A stretch of DNA of 37,884 nt. Source: an uncultured Clostridia bacterium. GTDB lineage: Bacteria; Bacillota; Clostridia; Peptostreptococcales; Anaerovoracaceae. The stretch's first letter is position 1. Each line of letters begins with the position of its first letter. The notes under the pieces were generated by a model. It was not told where the DNA came from. It searched no databases and was given only the letters and a program-made list of their open reading frames with translations. Location of the stretch: positions 1 to 37,884 of the forward strand of contig CAKQOW010000019.1 of assembly GCA_934256595.1 (NCBI GenBank). Direction: 5' to 3'. Positions 31,180 to 37,884 of the stretch are shown here, one piece after another. Both the position numbers and the translations under genes were made by a program.

Positions 31180-32022
31180 ATGATTACTTACCATATCATC
31201 TACGCGCTGCTTATGACTGCAGGAGTGGTTATCAAATTCCCTTTACTTTACAAAAATATGCTGCGGTTTAATGTCCCTGTGACTGTAATAATTACTGCGG
31301 TGACAAGCTCTGCAATGGAACTGGCATATCTGCCGTTTTCACCTTTGTGTGACAACGCCCCCGCTCTGTTATTCATATATCTGCTGTCGATAGCTGCAAC
31401 CATAATGCTTATACGCTTTGACAGCCTCATAGACATGCTCATACTCGACTGTTTCTATCAGTTTTTTTACAACATCCTCGGAACTGCGATAGTAACAGTG
31501 CTGACAGCCATATACGGCGCAATAACAGGTAATGATACGAGCACATGGTTTTCACGATCGACTTCAACTGCAGCCGACTACATAATGCGCTGCGCAGCTG
31601 TTGCGGTGTGCTTTATCATTGCGCTGATTATCTGCCGCAGATGCATACCTCTGATAGTAAATATGAATATGAAATTAAAGCTGCCTCTGTTTATGGGCAC
31701 AGCTTTACCTGTATTTATATTTATGGTGATAAGGCATATAGTCAATCCCGATGCCTCCCAAATGCTCTCAGGCTTTCTCGTTGTATGCTATGGAATACTG
31801 CTGACACTTATGGCAATATCACTCCTCGTATTCTTCATCAACGTATTTTTCAAGATCAGAGAAGAAAATCAGCTTATGCAGGCTAAGACAGAGGCACAGA
31901 ACGAGTATTACCACAGAGTCCTCAAAATACAGCAGGAATTAAGAGAGGCAAAACACGACCTTGCAAATCAGCTTGTGGCATACAACATATCCCAAAACGC
32001 CAAAACAGACTCCGATAAATAG
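31180..32022 (+). CDS. Polytopic sensor protein with AgrC-like His helix but no ATPase domain
   Basis: A 280-residue protein with about six membrane helices (residues 5-220), a coiled linker and a C-terminal LREAKHDLANQL motif (H259, N263) like the phospho-acceptor helix of AgrC/5TM kinases, ending 21 residues after H259 without any ATPase domain. It stops cleanly and is followed within four bases by a strong terminator, so it does not look like a decayed kinase. Start chosen at ATG 31180-31182 after GAAAGG; an ATG 48 bases earlier lies in the promoter box. It may supply sensor and His to the ATPase protein at 29631, or act as a decoy partner. Confidence 0.8.
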   Translation: MITYHIIYALLMTAGVVIKFPLLYKNMLRFNVPVTVIITAVTSSAMELAYLPFSPLCDNAPALLFIYLLSIAATIMLIRFDSLIDMLILDCFYQFFYNILGTAIVTVLTAIYGAITGNDTSTWFSRSTSTAADYIMRCAAVAVCFIIALIICRRCIPLIVNMNMKLKLPLFMGTALPVFIFMVIRHIVNPDASQMLSGFLVVCYGILLTLMAISLLVFFINVFFKIREENQLMQAKTEAQNEYYHRVLKIQQELREAKHDLANQLVAYNISQNAKTDSDK

Positions 32023-32025
32023 CAT

Positions 32026-32057
32026 GAGCCGGGAATTGCTCCCGGCTCTGTATATTT
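32026..32057 (+). terminator. Terminator after the sensor gene
   Basis: 9-bp stem GAGCCGGGA (32026-32034) / TCCCGGCTC (32040-32048), then a T-rich tail; it separates the convergent dehydrogenase gene. Confidence 0.8.
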
Positions 32058-32813
32058 TCATTTTATTCCCTGCTGCCTGCACCACATTTTCATTATAAGC
32101 TTATGAGGCAGCAGCTTGACTGCAATTCTCTGCATTTTGGTCCCGAATCCGCAAAACGACACATCTCTGCCATTTTTCATATCTGCCAGAGCCTTTGCAA
32201 CCACCTGCTGCGGCGTATAGAATTTATTGAAATTTGACACCGTATCATCTTTAACGGCAGTATCAAAAAACTCTGTTTTAACCCAGTACGGACATACCGC
32301 CATAACCCGAATTCCTCTGTTTTTAAGTTCGACATTAAGCGCCCTCGAAAAGCTCAGCACAAATGCCTTGGTCGCGCCGTACACATTTATATACGGCACA
32401 GGCTGGATTGCAGACATAGAGCCCATATTATATATCCTGCCGCCCCGCTTCATATATTCAAGAGTAATATATGTCATGGCGACAAGCGCCCTGTCGTTTA
32501 AATCTATCATTTTGAGCTGGTCTCTGAAGCTTCCCTCTTCAAAAGCCCCGAAATATCCGAAGCCTCCCGCATTGACAAGCACCGCCACCTCAGGCTTTAT
32601 ATCCCTCAGCAGCCTCTCATATTCCTCAAATGAACTTTCACAGGTCAGATCCATGGGAAGCGCCCTCACTTTTGCCCTCGCCTGAATGCTCTCAAGCCTG
32701 TGACGTCTTCTGGCTGTAACCCATATCTCATCAAACTGTTCGTCCTTATCAAGACAGCTTACAAACTCTGCCCCTATTCCCGACGAAGCCCCTGTTATTA
32801 CCGCAATTTTCAT
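32058..32813 (-). CDS. Short-chain dehydrogenase/reductase
   Basis: A 251-residue classical SDR: cofactor motif TGASSGIG (8-15), NAGG, catalytic Ser in MGSMSA and Y-x3-K as YGATK, then the C-terminal CPYWVKTEF. The cofactor loop with RRRHRLE after the second strand suggests NADP(H). The start is the ATG at 32811-32813 after GAGAGGTG; an open frame running 41 residues further upstream lacks homology and SD. A TATAAT at 32852-32847 (minus) is the likely -10, with a poor -35. Substrate unknown; no linkage to the neighbouring genes is evident. Confidence 0.88.
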   Translation of the reverse strand: MKIAVITGASSGIGAEFVSCLDKDEQFDEIWVTARRRHRLESIQARAKVRALPMDLTCESSFEEYERLLRDIKPEVAVLVNAGGFGYFGAFEEGSFRDQLKMIDLNDRALVAMTYITLEYMKRGGRIYNMGSMSAIQPVPYINVYGATKAFVLSFSRALNVELKNRGIRVMAVCPYWVKTEFFDTAVKDDTVSNFNKFYTPQQVVAKALADMKNGRDVSFCGFGTKMQRIAVKLLPHKLIMKMWCRQQGIK

Positions 32814-32955
32814 AAACACCTCTCTGATACATTTATTCACTCCCCTATTATATCCTCTCCGGCAGCAAATTTCACTTTTATAATATATTTTTTCAGTTTC
32901 ACACCTGTTTTGCAGCAAAATGTGCTTTTGCAACAAATATTTTCACTTCATATTA

Positions 32956-32984
32956 TTGACAAATCACAAAAAACAGGTTATTAT
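32956..32984 (+). promoter_or_regulatory. Promoter of the pyrG-asnA-purB-purA operon
   Basis: TTGACA (32956-32961), 17-base spacer, TATTAT (32979-32984). Transcript would start near 32991, leaving a leader of about 100 nt. Confidence 0.7.
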
Positions 32985-33013
32985 TGTTTTTTAAATACTT
33001 TTGTAATAAAGCA

Positions 33014-33074
33014 AAGGCGTTCATTCTTTCAAAGGGTATCACCCTTGCTTGAATGAATGCCTTACACTTTTTTT
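33014..33074 (+). terminator. Leader terminator/attenuator of pyrG
   Basis: A 13-bp stem AAGGCGTTCATTC (33014-33026) / GAATGAATGCCTT (33051-33063) encloses a second stem AAGGGT/ACCCTT (33032-33046) and is followed five bases later by T7 (33068-33074). It lies between promoter and SD (GGGAGG, about 33078), so read-through would be regulated. Firmicute pyrG genes are known to be controlled by attenuation. Confidence 0.65.
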
Positions 33075-33090
33075 GGCGGGAGGTGAAAAC

Positions 33091-34698
33091 GTGACAAAAT
33101 ATATATTTGTAACCGGAGGTGTAGTATCGGGTCTTGGCAAAGGGATTACAGCCGCTTCACTGGGCCGTCTGCTCAAGCAGCGCGGATTTAAAGTGGCATC
33201 TCAGAAGCTTGATCCGTACATCAATGTGGACCCGGGAACCATGAGTCCTTTCCAGCACGGAGAGGTATACGTTACAGAGGACGGAGCCGAAACGGATCTT
33301 GATCTCGGACATTACGAGCGTTTTATTGACGAGGATTTAAACAGATATTCCAATCTTACAACAGGCAAGGTATACTGGAATGTTTTAAACAAAGAGCGCC
33401 GCGGCGAATACCTTGGCTCAACCGTGCAGGTTATCCCGCATATAACCAATGAAATCAAAGAATTTGTCTACAGAGTAGGCAGGCAGACCGACGCCGACAT
33501 AGTCATCACAGAGATAGGCGGTACTATCGGCGATATAGAGTCGCAGCCGTTTTTAGAGGCAGTAAGACAGATTGCAATAGAGGTTGGACAGGAAAACAGT
33601 CTGTTTATCCATGTGACACTGGTGCCGTTTCTCAGCGGCTCCGATGAACACAAGTCAAAGCCTACCCAACACTCTGTCAAAGAGCTGCAGGGAATGGGCA
33701 TCAGACCTGATATTATCGTTCTGAGATGCGACAGGCACATAGAGCCTGCCATCTTCGACAAAATATCAATGTTCTGCAATGTCAGACGTGACTGCGTTAT
33801 CGAAAATATAACGCTGCCTTGTCTGTATGAAGCGCCGCTGATGCTTGAGTCTCACAATTTCTCGTCTGTCGTTTTGAGGGAGCTGAGCCTGACTGCCCCT
33901 GCCGCAGACCTTGCGGAGTGGGAGGCTATGGTAAACGCCATAAAAACCACGAAGGACAGCGTAACTATCGGCCTTGTGGGCAAATACATACAGCTTCATG
34001 ATGCCTATCTTTCGGTTGCGGAGGCTTTGCGCCACGCAGGCTGCGCTCTCGGCACAGGTATAGATATCCGCTGGATAGACTCGGAAACTCTGACCCCTGA
34101 CACATACGAAAATACACTTGCAAACCTTGACGGCATTCTCGTTCCCGGAGGCTTCGGCGACAGGGGTATTGAGGGTATGATACTTGCCGCGCGCTTTGCA
34201 AGAGAAAACTGTGTCCCTTATCTTGGCATATGCCTGGGTATGCAGATTGCAGTAATCGAGTTCGCACGAAATGTTGCAGGACTTGCAGAAGCAGATTCCG
34301 GAGAGTTCAATGAAATATGCTCCTGCAAGGTCATAGATTTTATGCCGGGACAAAATGATGACATCGACAAGGGCGGCACTCTCAGACTTGGCGCATTCCC
34401 TTGCAAAATAGAGCCTGATACCACAATGATGAAATGCTACGGCAGACCTGAAATATCAGAGCGCCACAGGCATCGCTACGAATTCAACAACGACTACCGG
34501 CAGGTTCTCACAGACAACGGGCTTACCCTTTCGGGACTGTCGCCGGACAAAAGACTTATAGAGGCTGTTGAGCTTTCAGACAGAGAGTTTTATGTGGGAG
34601 TTCAGTATCATCCTGAATTCAAGTCAAGACCTGACAGAGCCCACCCTCTGTTTTACGGCTTTGTAAAAGCATCTCAGTCTTTCAGAAACAAGAAATAA
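33091..34698 (+). CDS. pyrG: CTP synthase
   Basis: ATP- and glutamine-dependent amination of UTP to CTP. The 535-residue protein has the synthetase P-loop TGGVVSGLGKG, the DPGTMSPFQHGEVYVTEDGAETDLDLG segment (in part), and the class I glutaminase with PGGFGDRG, GICLGMQ (C381) and QYHPEF. Start is the GTG at 33091 (VTKYIFVTGG), matching the usual MTKYIFVTGG and preceded by GGGAGGTG; an upstream ATG-like frame lies inside the terminator. It heads an operon with asnA, purB and purA. Confidence 0.97.
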   Translation: MTKYIFVTGGVVSGLGKGITAASLGRLLKQRGFKVASQKLDPYINVDPGTMSPFQHGEVYVTEDGAETDLDLGHYERFIDEDLNRYSNLTTGKVYWNVLNKERRGEYLGSTVQVIPHITNEIKEFVYRVGRQTDADIVITEIGGTIGDIESQPFLEAVRQIAIEVGQENSLFIHVTLVPFLSGSDEHKSKPTQHSVKELQGMGIRPDIIVLRCDRHIEPAIFDKISMFCNVRRDCVIENITLPCLYEAPLMLESHNFSSVVLRELSLTAPAADLAEWEAMVNAIKTTKDSVTIGLVGKYIQLHDAYLSVAEALRHAGCALGTGIDIRWIDSETLTPDTYENTLANLDGILVPGGFGDRGIEGMILAARFARENCVPYLGICLGMQIAVIEFARNVAGLAEADSGEFNEICSCKVIDFMPGQNDDIDKGGTLRLGAFPCKIEPDTTMMKCYGRPEISERHRHRYEFNNDYRQVLTDNGLTLSGLSPDKRLIEAVELSDREFYVGVQYHPEFKSRPDRAHPLFYGFVKASQSFRNKK

Positions 34699-34726
34699 AT
34701 AGTATAATAGAAGGAGGAACCGGACT

Positions 34727-35737
34727 ATGTTACCACTTATTCTACCTGATAAATACACATCTGCGCTGGATCTTATGGAGAGCCAGCGGGCAATCAAAAA
34801 AATAAAGGACTATTTCCAGCAGGAGCTGGCCTACGGGCTTTCGCTCAGACGTGTTTCAGCGCCTCTGTTTGTAACTCCTGAAAGCGGACTGAATGACAAC
34901 CTCAACGGAGTTGAGAGAACCGTACAGTTTACGATTAAGGATATGAACGAGCAGACTGTTGAGATAGTACAGTCCCTTGCCAAATGGAAGCGTATGGCTC
35001 TCGGCAGATACGGCATTGCTGCCGGAAACGGCATCTACACCGACATGAACGCCATCAGACGTGACGAGGAGCTTGACAATCTTCATTCCATATATGTGGA
35101 CCAGTGGGACTGGGAAAAGGTTATAACTAAAGAGCAGAGAACCGAAGAATATCTCAAAGAAACAGTCACAATAATTTACAACGCGCTCAAAAACCTGGGC
35201 GACTATGTCAACAGGCTCTACAGAGATATTCAGACTGAGCTTCCAAATGAGATATATTTCATCACGACACAGGATCTTGAGGACAGGTATCCGGAGCTGA
35301 CGCCAAAGGAACGTGAAGATGCCATAACTAAAGAGCATGGAGCCGTATTCATTATGAAAATCGGCGGAGCTTTAAAATCCGGAGATAAGCACGACGGCAG
35401 AGCGCCTGACTATGATGACTGGGAGCTTAACGGCGACATCATATTATGGAATGAGGTTTTGGACAGGGCCTTTGAAATTTCCTCAATGGGCATCAGAGTA
35501 GATGAGGAGGCAATGGCAAGGCAGCTTGCCCTTGCGGGAGCAGAGGATCGAAAGAACCTTGCTTTCCACAAGGCAATATTAAACAGAGAGCTTCCTTACA
35601 GCATCGGCGGAGGCATAGGACAGAGCCGTCTGTGCATGTACTTCCTGCGCAAGGCTCATATAGGTGAGGTTCAGGCTTCAGTCTGGCCGGATGAAATGAT
35701 AAAGATGTGCGAAGCGGCAGATATTCACCTGCTGTAG
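34727..35737 (+). CDS. asnA: Aspartate-ammonia ligase (asparagine synthetase A)
   Basis: Makes asparagine from aspartate, ammonia and ATP through an aminoacyl-AMP-like intermediate; related to class II aspartyl-tRNA synthetases. ESQRAIKKIKDYFQ, RVSAPLFV, GLNDNLNGVER, HSIYVDQWDWE and the motif-3-like GGGIGQSRLCMYFL are all recognisable. Length 336 is standard. AGGAGG precedes the ATG. It is 28 bases after pyrG and 17 before purB, so cotranscribed. Confidence 0.97.
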   Translation: MLPLILPDKYTSALDLMESQRAIKKIKDYFQQELAYGLSLRRVSAPLFVTPESGLNDNLNGVERTVQFTIKDMNEQTVEIVQSLAKWKRMALGRYGIAAGNGIYTDMNAIRRDEELDNLHSIYVDQWDWEKVITKEQRTEEYLKETVTIIYNALKNLGDYVNRLYRDIQTELPNEIYFITTQDLEDRYPELTPKEREDAITKEHGAVFIMKIGGALKSGDKHDGRAPDYDDWELNGDIILWNEVLDRAFEISSMGIRVDEEAMARQLALAGAEDRKNLAFHKAILNRELPYSIGGGIGQSRLCMYFLRKAHIGEVQASVWPDEMIKMCEAADIHLL

Positions 35738-35754
35738 CGCCGAAAGGATTTATT

Positions 35755-37188
35755 ATGAATGATGTATATATCAACCCGCTGACAACCAGATATGCAAGCG
35801 ATGAAATGAAGCACATTTTTTCGCCCGACAGTAAGTTTTCAACATGGCGCAGGCTGTGGATTGCTCTTGCAGAAGCAGAGAAGGAGCTTGGAATAAATAT
35901 TACTGACGAGCAGATAGCTGAAATGAAGGAGCATATCTGCGACATAGACTATGACACTGCAAGACAGCGTGAAAAGGAAGTAAGGCACGATGTTATGGCT
36001 CACATATACACCTACGGACTTGCCTGCCCTAAGGCGCGCCCTATAATTCATCTGGGAGCAACCAGCTGCTATGTGGGCGACAATACAGATGTGATACTTC
36101 AGCGAAACGCCCTTATGCGCATCAGGAAGCTGCTTCTTACGGCAATCTCAGAGCTTGCAGACTTTGCAGACAAATACAAGGATCTGCCTACTTTAGCATA
36201 TACGCATTTTCAGGCGGCGCAGCCTACGACCGTAGGCAAGCGCGCGGCGCTGTGGCTGCAGGATCTGATGATGGATCTGGAGCAGCTTGATTTTGCGGTT
36301 TCCAATATGAAGCTGCTGGGCTGCAGAGGCACCACAGGCACCGGCGCAAGCTTCCTTGAGCTGTTTGACGGCGATGCTGACAAGGTTCACAAACTGGAAA
36401 AGCTCATCTGCGACAAGATGGGTTTTGAAAAGACCTATTCGGTAAGCGGTCAGACCTATTCCCGCAAGGCAGACTATTTTGTACTGTCTGTTCTGTCGGG
36501 AATAGCCCAAAGCACGCAGAAGTTTTCAGGCGATATCAGACTGCTTTCACATCTGAAAGAGTTTGACGAGCCTTTTGAAGCAGGTCAGGTAGGCTCCTCT
36601 GCAATGGCCTACAAGAGAAACCCTATGCGAAGCGAGAGAATTTCATCGCTTTCACGCTTTGTGATTGCAGAATGTATGAACCCTGCCATGACCGCAGGCA
36701 CACAGTGGCTCGAAAGAAGCCTTGATGACTCTGCCAACAGACGTATATCCATACCTGAGGCTTTCCTTGCAACAGACGGAATACTCCAGCTTTATATAAA
36801 TATTGTTTCGGGACTCAGAGTCTACCCAGAGGTTATAAAGAAGAATTTAAATGAGGAGCTTCCGTTTATGGCAACCGAAAACATCCTGATGTACTGCGTT
36901 AAAAACGGAGGCGACAGGCAGCTTCTTCACGAGGCTATCAGAAGTCACTCTGTGGCTGCAGGCCTTGCAGTCAAGCAGGAGGGCCGCAGTAATGACCTGC
37001 TTGACAGAATTGCAAAGGACCCTGAATTCGGACTTACAAGGGCTGATATAGATAAAATAATTTCCGAAAGCTGCTTCACAGGCATAGCAAAGCAGCAGAC
37101 AGAGGATTATCTCAGAGAAGTCAGAGCGGTGCTTGCAGCAAACCGCGAGTTTCTTGATAAAAATATAGACGTAGCAATTAATGTATAA
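35755..37188 (+). CDS. purB: Adenylosuccinate lyase
   Basis: Cleaves SAICAR to AICAR and adenylosuccinate to AMP, each releasing fumarate. The fumarase-superfamily signature SSAMAYKRNPMRSE begins at residue 281; HLGATSCYVGDN and THFQAAQPTTVGKR are the other active-site regions. At 477 residues it belongs to the longer (eukaryote-like) form rather than the roughly 430-residue B. subtilis type. Start ATG 35755 with AAAGGA upstream; an in-frame upstream extension starts within asnA and is rejected. Confidence 0.95.
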   Translation: MNDVYINPLTTRYASDEMKHIFSPDSKFSTWRRLWIALAEAEKELGINITDEQIAEMKEHICDIDYDTARQREKEVRHDVMAHIYTYGLACPKARPIIHLGATSCYVGDNTDVILQRNALMRIRKLLLTAISELADFADKYKDLPTLAYTHFQAAQPTTVGKRAALWLQDLMMDLEQLDFAVSNMKLLGCRGTTGTGASFLELFDGDADKVHKLEKLICDKMGFEKTYSVSGQTYSRKADYFVLSVLSGIAQSTQKFSGDIRLLSHLKEFDEPFEAGQVGSSAMAYKRNPMRSERISSLSRFVIAECMNPAMTAGTQWLERSLDDSANRRISIPEAFLATDGILQLYINIVSGLRVYPEVIKKNLNEELPFMATENILMYCVKNGGDRQLLHEAIRSHSVAAGLAVKQEGRSNDLLDRIAKDPEFGLTRADIDKIISESCFTGIAKQQTEDYLREVRAVLAANREFLDKNIDVAINV

Positions 37189-37210
37189 GTATATGGAAGG
37201 AGCTGATTGT

Positions 37211-37884
37211 ATGCTTACAGCAATCGTTGGTATCAACTGGGGAGATGAGGGAAAAGGCCGTATGGTGGATCTGCTTTCCTCAGACTACGACATAATATGC
37301 CGCTATCAGGGCGGCAACAACGCAGGACATACCGTTGTAAATGACAAGGGTAAATTTATTCTCAACCTGCTTCCGTCAGGAATTCTAAGAGAGACTACTG
37401 TGAATATAATGGGGAACGGTATGGTAATAGATATCGAACACCTTGTAAACGAAGCCGGCAAATTGAGAGAGCAGGGCATTAAAATTACTCCCGATAATCT
37501 CAAGATAAGCGACAAGGCAATCATATGTCTGCCTTATCACAGGCTGATGGATATTATGGAAGAAGACAGGCTTGCAGACAAGAAGTTCGGCTCTACCCGC
37601 AGAGGAATAGCGCCTGTTTATGCGGACAAGTATATGAAAAAAGCTCTGCGCATGGAGGATCTGCTTGATATGGACAGCCTTTACGAAAAGGTTAAGGATA
37701 TCGTGGAATGGAAGAACATCACAGTCAAAGGCTACGGTCATACGCCTGTAGATGCCGACGAGATTATGGACTGGCTCAGGAAATACGGCAAAGAGGTTGC
37801 TCCGTACATCACAGATGTATCCGAATATCTCTATCAGGCGGCAGCGGAGGGCAGGAATATAATGTTTGAGGCGCAGCTTGGAGC
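37211..37884 (+). CDS. purA: Adenylosuccinate synthetase (N-terminal part; runs off the window)
   Basis: GTP-dependent first step from IMP to AMP. The first 224 residues are visible: the P-loop NWGDEGKGR (9-17, with D12 as catalytic base), GGNNAGHTV (H40) and the STRRGIAPVYADK segment. The usual QWGDEGKGK is varied to NWGDEGKGR, as in some clostridial subgroups. ATG 37211 follows GAAGGAG by eight bases. It follows purB by 22 bases, so the same operon makes both enzymes of the IMP-to-AMP branch. Incomplete at the 3' end because of the window limit. Confidence 0.95.
   Translation, partial: MLTAIVGINWGDEGKGRMVDLLSSDYDIICRYQGGNNAGHTVVNDKGKFILNLLPSGILRETTVNIMGNGMVIDIEHLVNEAGKLREQGIKITPDNLKISDKAIICLPYHRLMDIMEEDRLADKKFGSTRRGIAPVYADKYMKKALRMEDLLDMDSLYEKVKDIVEWKNITVKGYGHTPVDADEIMDWLRKYGKEVAPYITDVSEYLYQAAAEGRNIMFEAQLG

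Noticed and set aside
29631..32022. Simple frameshift or sequencing error splitting one kinase
   Set aside because: The two halves are in reversed order (ATPase gene before sensor gene), with a complete response regulator between them and a separate promoter and terminator for the sensor gene.
32814..32936. 41-codon N-terminal extension of the short-chain dehydrogenase
   Set aside because: The canonical fold starts at MKIAVITGASSGIG, which has its own SD; the extension has none.
33766..34353. Antisense frame of 195 codons inside pyrG
   Set aside because: Shadow of a well-supported gene; no SD and no recognisable motif.

Overview
The window looks like chromosome from an anaerobic, low-to-mid GC Bacillota of class Clostridia (order and genus not determinable by eye). 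Pointers are the 'reverse' rubrerythrin, an NAD-linked PyrDB/PyrK dihydroorotate dehydrogenase, a Na+-translocating decarboxylase beta subunit, an ECF transporter core, strong AGGAGG ribosome binding sites and clostridial house-keeping genes (radA, trmB, asnA, pyrG, purB, purA). Most of it is compact core metabolism; accessory material sits in four places: the extreme left end, 7.0-10.3 kb, 11.9-14.4 kb and 27.8-32.0 kb.

Layout. 1-140: the probable right end of an IS200/IS605-type (TnpB) element whose body lies left of the window. 141-545: small membrane protein. 709-6186 (minus): seven-gene pyrimidine operon pyrC-K-D-F-E-B-I, tightly overlapped, with a sigma-A-like promoter and too little leader for a PyrR attenuator. 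6371-6913: reverse rubrerythrin. 7014-8696 (minus): ATPase plus small TOPRIM/RloB-like partner, a candidate phage-defence pair, preceded by two copies of a 32-bp palindromic box around its promoter. 8922-10218: DUF3990 ADP-ribosyltransferase-like toxin with an overlapping Xre antitoxin and repeated operator-like sites. 10315-11697 (minus): Na+/alanine symporter. 11866-14358: large secreted, probably sortase-anchored PI-PLC-like protein with beta-trefoil-like repeats. 14628-17220: pantothenate operon (DUF2520/PanG-like, panB, panC). 17365-23874 (minus): unknown membrane protein, radA, terC, an EF-G paralogue, oadB-type decarboxylase subunit. 24122-24238: 38-codon ORF in a self-complementary transcript. 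24400-24475: tRNA-Lys(CTT). 24562-27698 (minus): ecfA1-ecfA2-ecfT-trmB. 27817-28968 (minus): secreted beta-sandwich protein.

The most unusual part is 29.0-32.0 kb. It holds an Agr-like signalling locus without agrB or agrD. The histidine kinase appears divided between two separate genes: one has a membrane anchor and the ATPase domain but no phospho-acceptor His, the other has the polytopic sensor and the His helix but no ATPase. A LytTR response regulator lies between them. Upstream is an array of ACTTTT direct repeats between divergent promoters; the leftward one has a perfect TATAAT and opens into a gene-less stretch of about 320 nt closed by an intrinsic terminator, geometrically like the agr P2/P3 arrangement with an RNAIII-type RNA.

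The right end (32.0-37.9 kb) holds a short-chain dehydrogenase (minus) and the operon pyrG-asnA-purB-purA, which begins with a promoter and a terminator-like leader hairpin, so attenuation at pyrG could also set asparagine and AMP synthesis. purA runs off the window. All function calls come from reading motifs by eye; no database search was possible.
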